The translations under genes and the position numbers were made by a program. From Pseudo-nitzschia pungens (lineage: Eukaryota; Bacillariophyta; Bacillariophyceae; Bacillariales; Bacillariaceae), in assembly GCA_037355855.1 (NCBI GenBank), contig CM074763.1:496001-560000 (forward strand): DNA of 64,000 bases. The letters run 5' to 3'. The notes below the pieces were generated by a model that saw nothing but the letters and a program-made list of their open reading frames with translations, searched no databases and was not told the DNA's origin. Below, in pieces: positions 23,175-34,778 of this stretch (positions within the stretch are counted from its first letter, which is position 1; the number at the start of each line of letters is the position of its first letter).

Positions 23175-23246
23175 TAAGGTTACTCGTTACTCGTTCATCG
23201 TAACTTCTTGCCTGGTATCCAAAATTCAATTTCACGTAAGGTTACC
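23175..23246. promoter_or_regulatory. Two TAACCTTAC-type motifs
   Basis: TAAGGTTAC (23175-23183) and GTAAGGTTACC (23236-23246, followed by GGTAC) lie about 105-180 bp upstream of ATG 23352. This is one of the closest pairings of the dispersed motif with a start codon. Confidence 0.35.
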
Positions 23247-23351
23247 GGTACAAGTGTACGTAAGATCTTACTTGTACATACTTTCCGATTGATGATGCCG
23301 TAGTAGATCCTTGGCATGATAGCCTGGTGTCATTCGATTCTGTTGTGCAAT

Positions 23352-24011
23352 ATGCTCACGATCTATTTGGCTCGTCACGGGCAGGACGAAGACAATGCTT
23401 CCGGAATCCTGAACGGTCGAAGGAACATGCCCCTGACCGACCTGGGCAGAAAACAGGCCGCAACGCTCGCGGGAAAGATCAAGGCCACCGAGCTCTCCTT
23501 CGACGCCATTTATTCCTCTCCGTTGCAGCGGGCGTTCGAGACGGCGAGCATCGTCGCCGCCGAGGGCCTTTCGGGGGACAAACACATCGGCGCCGAAAGC
23601 ATCCGAACGGTGGACGACCTGGCCGAACGCGATTTCGGGATCATGACCGGGAAACCGGTGGCGGACATTTCTTCCATCTGCGGTCCCGAAAACTTGCTAA
23701 AGACGCCGACGGTCAACTACTTTTTGTCCCCCGAGGGAGCGGAGACCTTTCCACAGCTCAAGAAACGTGCGAGCCGCGCGCTGGCCTTTCTCACCGAGCA
23801 ACACTCAGCGGGTGAGGATTCCATTTTGGTGGTGTGCCACGGGGATCTCGGAAAGATGTTTTACGCCGCCTACTACGACCTGGATTGGAAGGACGTGCTG
23901 CAAGATTTCCACTTTGGAAACAGCGAGGTCATTCTGTGCTCCCCAAAGATATCGAGACCGCCATCGTCGGATCAGACACATATATTTTCCATGGAGCAAT
24001 TCAATTCTTGA
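23352..24011 (+). CDS. Histidine phosphatase family protein (cofactor-dependent PGAM-like)
   Basis: 219 residues from ATG at 23352; an earlier in-frame ATG at 23316 adds 12 residues and is less likely, because MLTIYLARHGQDEDN matches the family start. The catalytic RHG is at residues 8-10, followed by LTDLGRKQA, YSSPLQRAFETA, an acidic DLAERDFGIMTG and the second His in VVCHGDLGKM. Length and order fit a complete single-domain enzyme of the fructose-2,6-bisphosphatase/GpmB type. No targeting signal is seen, so it is probably cytosolic. Substrate unknown. It is not a close copy of the histidine phosphatase at 68-1411. Confidence 0.88.
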   Translation: MLTIYLARHGQDEDNASGILNGRRNMPLTDLGRKQAATLAGKIKATELSFDAIYSSPLQRAFETASIVAAEGLSGDKHIGAESIRTVDDLAERDFGIMTGKPVADISSICGPENLLKTPTVNYFLSPEGAETFPQLKKRASRALAFLTEQHSAGEDSILVVCHGDLGKMFYAAYYDLDWKDVLQDFHFGNSEVILCSPKISRPPSSDQTHIFSMEQFNS

Positions 24012-24717
24012 TCATTCTGATCGTAATATCATCTACTACTATGCGGTTCTTTGCATACACGCAAATAATAGTTTGTTCACACTAAAAGAGCGAAGCTAGA
24101 GGATAGACATACTACGTGAAGTGAAAATTAGGCTTCGTCTATCTCTCTTTTTTTGATTGAAAGCAGAGGTCTTCTCCATTGCCGCACGTAGAATAATATT
24201 TCCCTCTTTCTTTTTTCTTCTTCTTGTTATCCTGGTGGTCATGCTGTTTGTCAGTACTAGTAACTAGTCCTCTTCATTAAGGAAGTGAATGTCATTCAGT
24301 AGGTCCCAGATCCGGACCTACTTTGGTTGCATAGAAGTTGACAGGTATCACAAGTAATTACTCGTTGTGCAAGCAATTCTTTCACTGGAGGATAACCTTA
24401 CCGGTAGTCGTCACCAACCAAGAGAGACTTTTGACAGATTATTTGTTTGGGAGTGCGCCATCTTTGCTTCGAGTCAAACGAGTCAAAGAGACGAATGAGT
24501 AGTGTATGTTTCACTGACGTCTACCGAATCAAAATCGGTGTCATCTAAGATTCGCAATCGGATCATTCTTTATCATGGCGATGGCAGATGTCGCGATAGT
24601 GGTTGGTTTGGCGAGCTACGCAACAGTTCGAGGTTGATCTCCATTCCTCATCGTCGACAGTACCGGTTGTTGATGAATGAAAATCGGAACCGACCTAAGG
24701 TATCATTATCCTCAACA
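24012..24717. other. Intergenic, no gene seen
   Basis: Contains CAGTACTAGTAACTAG at about 24254-24269 and GATAACCTTACCGGTAG at 24391-24407, the latter about 310 bp upstream of the FKBP start. The frame running into the FKBP from 24502 begins with GTG and reads as UTR. Confidence 0.45.
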
Positions 24718-25380
24718 ATGATTTTTGCCCCATCGATGTCCAGGATCTTGTTGCTGCCTTCGTTAGCAATCGCATTCTTCTGCTCGATCACCACGGGGGT
24801 GGTGACGGCCTGGCAACCGACCCCGGCGTGCAACCGTCGGGCCGCACTGGAAGGCTTTGCCACCGCTGCTGCATTCCTTCCGACCCTTGCTTCTCGGGCG
24901 CAGCCGGCCGAGTTCAAAAACATCGGGACGCAGTCTCCCCTGCCCGGAGCCGACGACACCCAATTCACCACCCTGGAAAACGGCGTCAGGATCAAGGACT
25001 TTTCGGTCGGGGCCGGGACCGAGACGGTCGGGCCCAACAGCCGCGTGTCGATACAATGCAGCGGGCGCCTGCTGAATCTCAACGGTGTCGTCTTTTACAA
25101 CACGAAAAACAACAACCCGGACGGCTTTGGAGCGATTCCTCTCACCGTGACTCTCGGGAAAGGCGAGGCGATCCCCGGACTGGAAGCGGGCATCGTGGGC
25201 ATGCGAAAGAACGGGATCCGGCGCATCATCATCCCGGCAGAGTTGGCCTATTCCAAGTTCCCCGACCTGGAACCGAAACCAATGAGTGAGCTGGACCAAC
25301 GGGCCCTGGATTCCGTGGTGAAAAATCCTAGAAGAGACGCCACTATTTTGTTTGATGTTCGTCTGGAGAGATTCAAATAA
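24718..25380 (+). CDS. FKBP-type peptidyl-prolyl isomerase, probably thylakoid lumen
   Basis: 220 residues from ATG at 24718. The leader looks three-part: a signal peptide (MSRILLLPSLAIAFFCSITT), a cleavage-site motif VTAWQP (Trp in place of Phe in the ASAFAP rule), then a twin-arginine thylakoid signal (NRRAALEGFATAAAFLPTLA) ending near AQA. The mature FKBP domain follows: RIKDFSVGAGTETVGPNSRV, GRLLNLNGVVFYNTKN, then GEAIPGLEAGIVGMRKNGIR and RIIIPAELAYSKF. It catalyses cis-trans isomerisation of prolyl bonds and would help folding or assembly in the lumen. Compartment is inferred from the leader. Confidence 0.88.
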   Translation: MIFAPSMSRILLLPSLAIAFFCSITTGVVTAWQPTPACNRRAALEGFATAAAFLPTLASRAQPAEFKNIGTQSPLPGADDTQFTTLENGVRIKDFSVGAGTETVGPNSRVSIQCSGRLLNLNGVVFYNTKNNNPDGFGAIPLTVTLGKGEAIPGLEAGIVGMRKNGIRRIIIPAELAYSKFPDLEPKPMSELDQRALDSVVKNPRRDATILFDVRLERFK

Positions 25381-25632
25381 TCAATATAGTACATAGGAAT
25401 ACATACTGTATCGCAATGTCGACAATGAATCGATCAACTTATGAATTCTTGCATTCGAATCATGACTCAATGACTGAGAATCTTTCGACTCTGATTTTGA
25501 GCCGTCGAGTTCCATTTTTAGTTAGGCCACGTATCTCGCTGAATACCGCAACGAATCGAATTACAAAGTATTACTATTTTTTACAGTATTCTCTTTGATG
25601 ATATCCTAAACGAACCCTTCGAGTCCCTTGTT

Positions 25633-28159
25633 TCACGACATTCGTAGCCATTTCTCGCGGCTATAAACTCGTGCGATAAATTCCTCGTCACCGGGTGTCG
25701 TCGATTTGATGTGCCCCACGGGAAACAGGGTCATGACGAAGTTTCCAACCATGGGATAGCTCGCCATTGGACGCTTGATGTCCACAAAGTTGTCCCCCGG
25801 CTTCAAGAACGAATCACTCTGGTCGTCGTGGTCGTGGTCGTCGTCTGCGGCGTCCCGGGTCGCGACACCGTGCCGTTCGCAGAATTCCGAGATCGTTGCG
25901 TTTTGGGTAGCAACCACTACCTGGGATTCGGCGTTGGTGGCAACGAATGGCAAGAGATACGGAGCCAGGTCATCGATGCGCGAATCGCAACCGAGATACG
26001 TGAGGGTTCCCAGGGGAGGCCGCTGCAGCCCCCAAACAGCGGTGCGGCTCGTGCCGAATCCGAGCTTTGGATTGGCGAGGGTTGCGTTCAAGAGATATTG
26101 ATAGAGGAGGACGCAGTATCCCTTGACCTTGGTGTCGGACAGATCGTTCAGAAAGGATCCGACCCTGCCACCGGCCCGCATTTTTCCTTGTTCCTCGAGA
26201 AAGTCGCTGCGGTACGTTGCGTCGCAGGAAGGTGTCGAACTAGGGACCACCACGGGGAACCTGGTGTACCGGTCCAGGAGCCTCCGGGGAGGAAATTCTC
26301 CGAAGATCTCTCCCTCCTGCGGACGAGCCTGGCAGGTCAGAGCGGGGAGTTCCGGCGACCCGATGGTGTTGACCACCAAACCGGTGCGATCCCACAGCTC
26401 GAGCCCGAGTTCCAGCGATTCGTCCCGCGTCCGACCGTTGATTCCCAGGGAGATGGGTTGGTTCGTGTTCAACCAGTCGACGACCTCGTCGAACCGTTCC
26501 TCTACGTCCACGGCAGAGACATCCACCACCACCCTCCTCCAGAATTCTTTCAGGTCGTCGGGGGGGAGCCGGTCCCGCAAAACCCGATAGGAAACATCGA
26601 CGGTGCCGTGGTGCTCGTAGCCCTCGTCGGCGCGGGGACCCGGCGTCGGCCCGTTGTGATTGGCAAAGATGCCATCGAAATCACCCCTCCGGAGGGCTTG
26701 TTCCGCCGACCGTATGCTCGTTGCGTCGCCCAGTGCTTCTTCCACGTCCCGCTCGGTGGTCCTCGGGGGAGCTATCACGTGCCGGAGGGCCGTGCACTGC
26801 CCCGACGACTCGATGGTGGCGCTCGTCCGAATGGCCTCCCGAACCGACGGATTGGACCAATCGGAGGCCACCAGCGTGTTGGGCCCACCGGTGGACGCGA
26901 CGGTATCGGGATACTCGGATTTGATGGCCTCCGCCAATTCACGGGAGCACGTGGAGTACAGGTTGCCGGTGTGTTCCCGGCAGGATTGCAGAATGTCCCG
27001 GATGTCTTCCAGCGGGCACGACAGAAAGGTGATCATGCCGGGATCGATGGTCTCTCCTTGTTCTTGCTCTTGTTCCAGTAGTTCCACCAGCAACTTGGTC
27101 CAGCGATACGAGTGCTGGGAGGTGTTGGATCGTCCCAGGACGACGCAGGGAATCCCGAGTTCCAGGCTCCGGATCGTTTTGCGGAAGAGGTCCAAAAAGT
27201 TGGTGAAATTCGAAACGGCGCTCACGTATACCGGCTTTCGATTCAGCACGATTTTTCCCTCGGCCTCGTCTCGCAGCACCAGATCGTTCAGTGCGCGTTC
27301 GACGTGGTTCGCCATGACGGCTTCCTCCAGCTCCGTGACCCCGTCCTGCTTTTGGAAATCGATGCATTGGTTCGCGATCAACACCCCCGCGTGCTCGGTC
27401 AGCAGTTTTTGTTCGATCCTTCGGACGGGGCCTCTCAGGTCGGTGCGATCGCTCCGAAAGGTCGAAATGTGTTCCTTCAGAGCCCGGACTTGATCCGGTG
27501 TGGCATACTCTTGGAGACCATTGACATCCCCCAGAGCGTTGACGGTTTCGACCGAAGGACCGCCGCGCAATTCGTCTCCATTCAAGAGCGACGAGATCTG
27601 AAAGTCACGGGATTGTTCGATCGTTCGATGTTGCAGCGAGGAGAAAAAATCGAAGGAGGAAAATGTTTTTGGGAATGGCGACGCTGCGGGTCAGTATTGA
27701 GTATCGAAGCATCCATATTCAAAATGCGTGCGTGTTGCGCAGTCACCCAAAGAAAAACAACGAGATTTCGATTGTGGGGCATCCTCGATCCGCATAATCA
27801 CCCGTCTCTGCAACGCTCACCGGATCTCGAAACCACAATTCCTTGTCGAATGCATCGAGGGCTTGGATTGCGCTTTCCTTCAGCATCCCGACGTCCGGTT
27901 CCGGGAGTCCCTCGAAACAATCGGCGTATTCCGACGAAGCAAAGTGGAAGGACCTCCTTGCCGTGTTGTTCACGGGGATGACGGAGGAGGAAGGGCACGG
28001 GCAATCACGAGAGGGACGGCGCGGAACTCTCGACGCGAGCGCCGCGAACCTCGATTCGTTTTCCGATCCTTTTCTCTTGCACAGAGGTACCGGTACGGGG
28101 ATCTTTGTCCCGAAGTTCCGTCGATCGACTCGGGACAAAATCGAAAGCTGGGGTTTCAT
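25633..28159 (-). CDS. Divergent aldehyde dehydrogenase-superfamily protein, probably mitochondrial
   Basis: Two exons on the minus strand: 28159-27821 (113 codons) and 27597-25633, separated by a 223-nt intron (GTGAGC...TTTCAG) that joins WFRDP to ISSLLNGDELRGG in phase 0. The product has 767 residues. The start MKPQLSILSRVDRRNF looks like a mitochondrial presequence. ALDH-like features run in order: NFLDLFRKTIRSLELGIPCV (cofactor-domain helix), ELAEAIKSEYPDTVASTGGP, and SGQCTALRH with Cys381 at the nucleophile position. The sequence is long and diverged, and the family glutamate is not obvious, so substrate and activity are open. The Gly-Gln-Cys-Thr-Ala-Leu-Arg context is closest in style to PutA-type P5C dehydrogenases. 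Confidence 0.72.
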
Positions 28160-31106
28160 GCTCAACGATATCGAGATGATGCACAAATAATAATAATGGA
28201 TGGATGGAACATACACACTGTGAATGTGGTTGCCTTCCGTGGTACTCGTACTCGTACTAGTGGGGGCAAAGCGATTGCTTTTGGTTTGGAATGAATTGAC
28301 ATTCAATAATAGAAGTATCAAATACTTCGTACGTTGTAATATATTCGTTGTTGAAACTTTTCACCACGACTAAGTTACTTCCTAACTTGTACGCTGTGTA
28401 ACCTTACTTGATACAACAACAAGATACACAATATATCTTCTCGTACGGTACGATACTTGTGCTGGTACTGGTAATACCGGTATGATCCATGATGACATCG
28501 AATGACCCCATCATGACACACAATAGAAGGATGATTGATTTTGATTCATTCATTCATGAGCTTTCACAAAAAAAGATACCCTTGTTCTACTTTTTCGCAA
28601 CCACCAAAGTGAAAAGAGTGAGAATGAGTGAGTCACGGCAGTCGAATTGGTGGTCCATTTCTACCATCTCTATTCTATTCTTTATCCCGAACGCTGCGAG
28701 TTGCGAGTTTGTCGAGTTGATAGAGGACGGTGGACGCCGCGGCACTCATCGGAAACGTTGATTGACTGCTGGGTTGGCACAAATGCCGAGGAAACCAAAA
28801 TGTTGCAAGGTAGCCCGACTCGGGATGCGAGAGTCAGCAACGAGGACAAGTCCGATCGCACCAAGGTCGACAAGGGGGCAGCGGTCGTACGGTACAAGCT
28901 GCATTCCACGCTCCCAACGCTCGGCCTGATCGCCGGAGGAGGACGGCCAACCCGCGACCAGAAGGGAGGTGGAGAAGCATAGGGACGATCTCGTGGGCGA
29001 TCTCGTGGACTTTCTTTTCCAAGGAATTGGTACGGTAGAACCGATCGAGGAAATAGACTTGGGGCGATTTCGATTTCTCCGACGTGCGGAAGAATTTCAC
29101 CGGGTTCACCGCTTATTTGTTCCACGAGAATCCCTGCGTGGGAGACAGCACCACCAAACTCCGTGACGGATACACCACGTGACGGGGGAAGGAGGTCTCC
29201 GAGCGGAATCCGAGACGTTGCAATCCGAATACGCCGAGTCCATCAACACTGGAACACCTTTGGCACTCCCAGGGTTTTGAACCCGATCAACAGGGACCTC
29301 GAGCTCGATCGGGAGTGCACGGCGATGCCTAAGGTCGTGAAGGTCTGCAGCGGTGAGTTCCTTCGTTAGAGCAATGGATGGATAGAAAAGTGCACGGTAG
29401 GGACGGGTGGGTAGATAATTTTGGCACCGGCAATGGAAAGAGTCTGTCGATCGGAATCGGCTTGAGAATGTTGAGAGTTTTCGGTCTCTGTGTGTTTGCA
29501 TGCATGCTTGTGTGATTGTGTCTTTGGGTGAAAAGACGGGAAATTACGGAAAACGAATTAAGGGTTCTCTAACTGAAAGGAGGAGGAAAGAGAACTATGA
29601 ATGACTAGGAGTATCGCGACAGGAAGAGGTTGTGGAGTGAATTGCAACTGAGAGTTGGGATTGTTGGAGGAGAATTCCTGGCTCATATTTTGTAAAAGAT
29701 AGAATCCAATAAAGTTAAACTCTTCTGTCAACCCATTATTTCAACCATCTCAACAGCCATTATTTCGACCATCCCAACAGGGAATCGACAATGTCTTTTG
29801 TGTGTTGAATGAACTCAGAACGGAAACGGGAAGAAATCACGTTCTCTCCGGTGTCACCTCAACGAACGAGTAACACCTCCGCAGTGCTGGCTACGACGAC
29901 GAGCCCTCCCGCACGATGTGCCACGAGCTCGGCCGCGGATTCATTCGGACTCCCCCGCACGGACGAGAACTGGTCGGCAACTCGGACCTCGGAAACCGCC
30001 CGGGTTGCACCAATACTCTCTCCGCCGAACAGCCTCCGCCCCGGCGATGTCCGAGGCGGCCGACGAACAATCCGCCAGACGCAGGCGCGGCGGGCACTGC
30101 GGCATCGCTCGGACGCGAAATTCCACGAGGCATTTTACAGGGAAGGTGAGGATGTGTCCCCAGGCTTTGAAGAATACTCCATCGTCGAAGCCCAACACTA
30201 CCGCAGGTTCGTCCGAAGGGAGTATCCCAACCTACGGGCCGAGTAAGAGCGCCGCGAAGGAATCTTCTAGAAACTCGAACCGCAAAGCCTCCTCGGCCGG
30301 TCGCCCCACGCAGACGAGGACGAGGGAGGACGCCTCGATCGACGACCGTAAGGAGCGGGGCCGCGGAAGGGAGAGGCGGCTCCAAGGACATGCCGGGGGG
30401 GGGAATTTTGTCGCGCGATTCAACGGCGGATTCGAGCCGAAGGTCCACATCTTGTACGTCCCGGAGTGGGGCGGGTGCTGCCGTATAGCAATGGTTCTGG
30501 GTTTTCGCAACCGCCAAAGAATGGGGCAGGAGTCATACAAGCCGAAATATCAGTCATACTCGCAACGGGCAGGAGGGCATGCACTTGTTCTTGTTCTTTG
30601 TCAAGAGATAAACCCAACCACCACAATGCATGGCAAGAACAGCTAGTTTCCATTTTGGTTTTAGAAAATCCAGTACACGGATATAATTGTTGCTGGAGGC
30701 AAGCCGGTCTTTATGCTTTTGGAACAGGTCTTGGTACGCTCCTGAGGAGAAGCCACATTATGTCCGAGCGTCTTCTCGAAAGGTCGGGTGAGAGATCACT
30801 TCTAACCCTTCTTGTACGCGTTGCGAGTTATCTTTTTTTTTTTCCCAGCGCTAAATCTACGAACTGTGGAATTAATTACGGTAGAAGATAGCGTCCAATG
30901 AAGACTGTGCTTCAGACAAGAATGGAAATAAAGGTCTACTGTATTGGGCAATAGAAAGAAGGGAAACATAGAAAAGTCTTTTAGCTGAAATCTGACAAAT
31001 TTAGTATCTATGGTCGTTGTCCTTTAGTTTAGCCGGAACCTCGTACGCACAGAAGATTTTTAATCGATGAAGAAAGAAAAAAATTATTGTGACCATCGAT
31101 ATGGTC
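28160..31106. other. Long intergenic region; GC-rich broken coding fragments at about 28.8-30.6 kb
   Basis: The flanks are AT-rich, with GTAACCTTAC at 28398-28407 in the ALDH 5' flank. The central part is GC-rich and coding-like but contains only short frames. On the minus strand, about 29370-28950, fragments such as PIELEVPVDRVQNPGSAKGV and VYFLDRFYRTNSLEKKVHEI are separated by frame changes and a stop. On the plus strand, about 30110-30245, FHEAFYREGEDVSPGFEEYS is seen, and farther right EPKVHILYVPEWGGCC. This looks like one or two decayed genes or an unresolved multi-exon gene; no family recognised. Confidence 0.4.
28950..29370 (-). pseudogene. Possible decayed coding fragment
   Basis: Two coding-like peptides in different minus-strand frames (KELTAADLHDLRHRRALPIE near 29360-29300, and KFFRTSEKSKSPQVYFLDRF near 29100-29040) suggest a gene that has lost its frame. 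No intact start-to-stop model can be drawn and no homologue is recognised. Confidence 0.3.
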
Positions 31107-33448
31107 TCACTTGCTCTCTGCTTTTTGTTTCTTGATCTGTTGCAACAGTCCCAAGAAAAGAGGATTTGGCTTTTCCGGCCTCGATGTGAATTCGGGATGC
31201 TTTTGAAAATTGGGAAAACGAACGAATCGTAATGAATGAAAAAAAGAAGAAGAAAAAGAAGAAGCAACCGCGCAAATGAGAATTATGGTACTTGCAATCA
31301 AGTAATGGCATCGGTGGCGAACGAGTCTGGCGCGGTGGTGTTTCAAGCACAAAAACTCACGAATTGTCCGGCGATGAAATACGGGTGCTCGCTCCGGTCG
31401 AGCTCGATCACCTCCATGCGCTCCCCGGTGTCGTCGGTGTTCTTCCCGCTGAACCGCAGGCCCAGCGATTCGAACTTGTCGACAAACACCGGGTTGACCT
31501 CGTACCGATGCCGGTGCCGCTCCGTGATGATCTCGCTCCCGTGGTACAGTTCCTTCGCCAGGGATCCCTCCCGCAGAGTCGTCTCCCGGGCTCCCAGCCG
31601 CATCGTGCCGCCCATTCGTTTCGTTCCGGTTTCCGGCATGATGATCACGACGTCTTCCTCGTCCGGTGCCAGATCGTCCGCGAACTCGGCCGTGTTGGCG
31701 TTCGGAATGCCCGCCACGGACCGCGCAAACTCAATGACGGCGGCCTGCATTCCCAGACAGATTCCGAAAAACGGCGTCTTGGTTTCCCGGGCGTACCGGA
31801 CGGCTTCGATCATGCCCTCGATGCCCCGCGATCCAAAGCCGCCGGGCACCAGGACGCCGTCGCAGGCCTCCATTCGTTTGTAGGTTTCCTCGTCCTTGTC
31901 TCCCAGATCGGAGGCGTCGATGAACTCGACGCGGACCTTTTGATTGGTGGCGACCCCCGCGTGGTCCAGGGCCTTGAGGACCGACACGTACGCGTCGGTT
32001 TCCTGGATGTACTTGCCGACAAAGGCGATCGAACACTCGCCCTGTGGATTGTCGACCGAGTCGGCGAATCGTTTCCAGTTCTTGATCACCGCGTGGTCGT
32101 CGATCTTGCAGGTTTCCTCCTCGGCCGGTTCGTGGTAGACCACGCCCCCTCCCTTGGTGGCGATGGATTCGAGCTCCGGCAGTGGCAGCCGCAGTCTCTG
32201 GGCGAGCATGCTCGGGATGTTCTGTTCCATCATGACGAGCGGGACGCGGTAGGTGTTGCTGACGTCGTACAGCGAGATGATGGCCGATTTGGGAACGGAC
32301 GTCATTATGGAAAGCTTCTTGCGGGCCCCGTCCTCGATCGGGTTTTTCCCCCTCACGCACAAGAAATCCGGTCGCAATCCCAGCTGCATCATGGTCTTGA
32401 CCGAGTGCTGGGTCGGTTTGGTCTTTTGCTCCCCGTTGATTTCCGGAACCAGCGAGACGTGGAGGAAGCACATGTTTTTGTATCCGACGTTTTCCTGGAG
32501 CTGCCTCAGGGCCTCGACAAAGGGCATCGACTCAATGTCCCCGAGGGTCCCGCCCAGCTCGACGATGCAGATTTCCGGTGGCAGGTTCCGATCGGCACCC
32601 GAGTTTTCCGTTTCGGTTTCCTCGACGTGCGCCACGGGCTCCCTCGCGACGTTCAGGACCCACTCCTGGATCGCGTCGCTGATGTGCGGCACCACCTGGA
32701 CGGTCTGTCCGAGGTACTCGCCGACTCGCTCCCGCTCGATGACCTGCTGGTAGATCTTGCCCGTCGACAGATTGGAGGCCCGGGTGAGCGAGACGCCCAG
32801 AAAGCGCTCGTAATTGCCCAGATCCAGATCGCACTCTCCGCCGTCGTCCAAGACATAGACCTCTCCGTGCTCTCCCGGGCTCATGGTACCGGCGTCGACG
32901 TTGAGGTAGGGATCGATTTTGAGTGCCGTGACGCGGAGTCCCATCCCGCGAAAGAGCACGCCCAGCGACGAAGCGGTGACGCCCTTGCCGATTCCGGACA
33001 CGACACCGCCCGTGACGACCACCTTTGGGTTGTTGGTTTGTCGAATGCAATGCAATGCAATGCATCAAGTGTTTGGAGGGATGATTCGTTGCCAGCAAAA
33101 AGAAACCAAACCAAATCAAATCAAGTCAAAACAAACCGCACGTCGAATGAAATGAAATCGAAAGTCTGGCGTGAGAGGGGACGAGGGATCGATCCAAAAG
33201 AAAAAGCACTCGCTGCAAGTCCAACGCAACCCGCCACTCACCAACTTCCGGTTTGCTTCATTTGTCTCGTCGATCAACTCCTGCAGCGTAGGTCGTGCAC
33301 GGAGGCTGCTCTGTGACGACGACGACGACGACCGAGATTGCGACACGGGAGGCCGCAGCGAAAAGGCTCCGGTGTCGAGGGATCGCGTCGCCAGAGCGAT
33401 ACAGCAAAGGAAGAAGGCGGACCTCCTGTTCTGCCGGAAAAACACCAT
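31107..33448 (-). CDS. CTP synthase with N-terminal plastid-type leader
   Basis: Three minus-strand exons: 33448-33242, 33022-31361 and 31199-31107, with 219-nt and 161-nt introns (GTGAGT donors). All junctions are phase 0, giving 653 residues. Exon 1 encodes a signal-peptide-like leader (RRSAFFLCCIALATRSLDTG) then AFSLRPP, an ASAFAP-like site, and a linker to NRKL. Exon 2 starts directly with VVVTGGVVSGIGKG (ATP-binding synthetase domain), followed by KIDPYLNVDAGTMSP and GQTVQVVPHISDAIQEW. The glutaminase domain shows PGGFGSRG and nucleophile Cys491 in FFGICLGMQ. The catalytic His-Pro-Glu opens exon 3 (HPEFTSRPEKP). The enzyme makes CTP from UTP, ATP and glutamine. The synthetase is complete; plastid location is inference from the leader. 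Confidence 0.9.
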
Positions 33449-34301
33449 GGTAGGAGGCTGCAGTACCGATTATTTCTCAACCCGTAGCGATGAGCGCAGT
33501 GCTATATTCTTGTTCTCCAAACTGGTGATGCGTCGCAATTCGTAATGTTTGTTCCTCCGAAGCCCGGGTACGCGTAGGATCGATATCGTATTCCAATTTC
33601 GAGTATTCGAGCACGAGTACTATCGGTATTGAGAGTATCGTCAGAACTTTTCTTGACTCGAACTCTCGTCCGTTGTGGGTTAGTTGATCGTTGATGGGTC
33701 TATCGAAAATCCGATGGGAAGCATTCTTTCTGCATTCTGTACCGGTAAAGTTACTACCAATAACAGATTCGTACCGGTACAGGTACAGTTTCATCTCAAG
33801 TTGAGATTGATTGATTGATTGATACGTACGACGGCACCGACGACGGAAAGACAAGAACAAATCACTTTTCACACCATTGACCATAGATGATGATACAGCA
33901 ATGATAAATAAATAATTATTGGAGCGCGACTCTCGATCGGAAACCGAGTCCAAGACTGTCCAAACATATCAAAAAGCAAGAACAAGGCAGTAAATTAACC
34001 TTAGCCAAATTATTCGGGAGTCCAGAACTCGAAACATTTCTTCATTGACGGCATCATTCGATACGACCATCGTGCGAGTACTTGCCCTCGTGTGTTCCGT
34101 TTAACATCCCCACCGTTTTGAATCTCTTCGGTTCGGCCCGGGCATCCGTAGCAGCTTTGAGCAAACTCACACGCAAACGCAGACGCAAATCATACCAATA
34201 CCAATACTAATACCGGTACATACCTCCGCAACACTAACAACCACAACCTCAACGACAACCACAACCCCATCGAATAACAACAAACAAAACCACACGAAAC
34301 C
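33449..34301. other. Divergent intergenic region between CTP synthase and RPB6
   Basis: Contains TTAACCTTA at 33995-34003 about 300 bp upstream of RPB6, and an ATTG tetramer run near 33806-33822. The 158-aa minus frame at 33477-33953 has no recognisable features. Confidence 0.45.
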
Positions 34302-34778
34302 ATGAGCGACGACGAAGAGGACCCAATCGGAAGCAACGGAGGCTTTGACAACAGCGGCGGCGTCTTTGGAGGCAACGACGACGACGAAAACGGGGACGCG
34401 GAAAACGCCGCGATGGAGGACAAGGAAGACGACTACGACGACGATGACGACGACGCCCTGGACGTGACGGGAGACCGGGACGACGACGTGGCCACCGACG
34501 GGAACCACGACGGACTGCTGGTGTCGACGGGGACGGCGGCGGCGGAGCGGGTCACCACCCGCTATCTGACCAAGTACGAGCGGGCCCGGGTCCTCGGAAC
34601 GAGGGCCCTGCAGATCAGCATGAACGCGCCGGTGATGGTCGACCTGGACGGGGAAACGGATCCGCTGCGCATCGCCGAGAAGGAACTCCGGGAGCGAAAG
34701 ATTCCCATCATCGTGAGGCGATACCTTCCGGACGGGAGTCACGAGGATTGGGGCATCGACGAGCTCATTGTAGATTAA
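34302..34778 (+). CDS. RPB6: RNA polymerases I/II/III common subunit RPB6 (RPABC2)
   Basis: 158 residues, single exon. The N-terminal half is a long Asp/Glu/Gly-rich acidic tail, as in eukaryotic RPB6. The conserved C-terminal domain is intact: [20 protein letters not shown], then [37 protein letters not shown] and [14 protein letters not shown] to the end. This subunit is shared by all three nuclear RNA polymerases and helps hold the clamp and largest subunit. Length is close to the yeast protein. ATG at 34302 follows a CA-rich leader and is unambiguous. Confidence 0.97.
   Translation: MSDDEEDPIGSNGGFDNSGGVFGGNDDDENGDAENAAMEDKEDDYDDDDDDALDVTGDRDDDVATDGNHDGLLVSTGTAAAERVTTRYLTKYERARVLGTRALQISMNAPVMVDLDGETDPLRIAEKELRERKIPIIVRRYLPDGSHEDWGIDELIVD

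Larger units (their letters stand above)
22182..23351. other. Intergenic with ACT/AGT tracts and small tandem repeats
   Basis: Divergent 5' flanks of the splicing factor and the second histidine phosphatase. It holds TAACCTTAC at 22528-22536, a 15-bp duplication near 22747-22778, ACT/AGT runs at 22840-22935 and a 20-bp tandem duplication at 23015-23054. No gene seen. Confidence 0.5.

Noticed and set aside
25711..27981. Plus-strand frames up to 456 codons
   Set aside because: Antisense to the ALDH-like gene, whose splice fit and motifs are better.
31292..33316. 674-codon plus-strand frame
   Set aside because: Antisense shadow of CTP synthase; its composition mirrors the codon pattern of the real gene.
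33477..33953. 158-codon minus-strand frame upstream of CTP synthase
   Set aside because: Composition is intergenic and no feature supports it.
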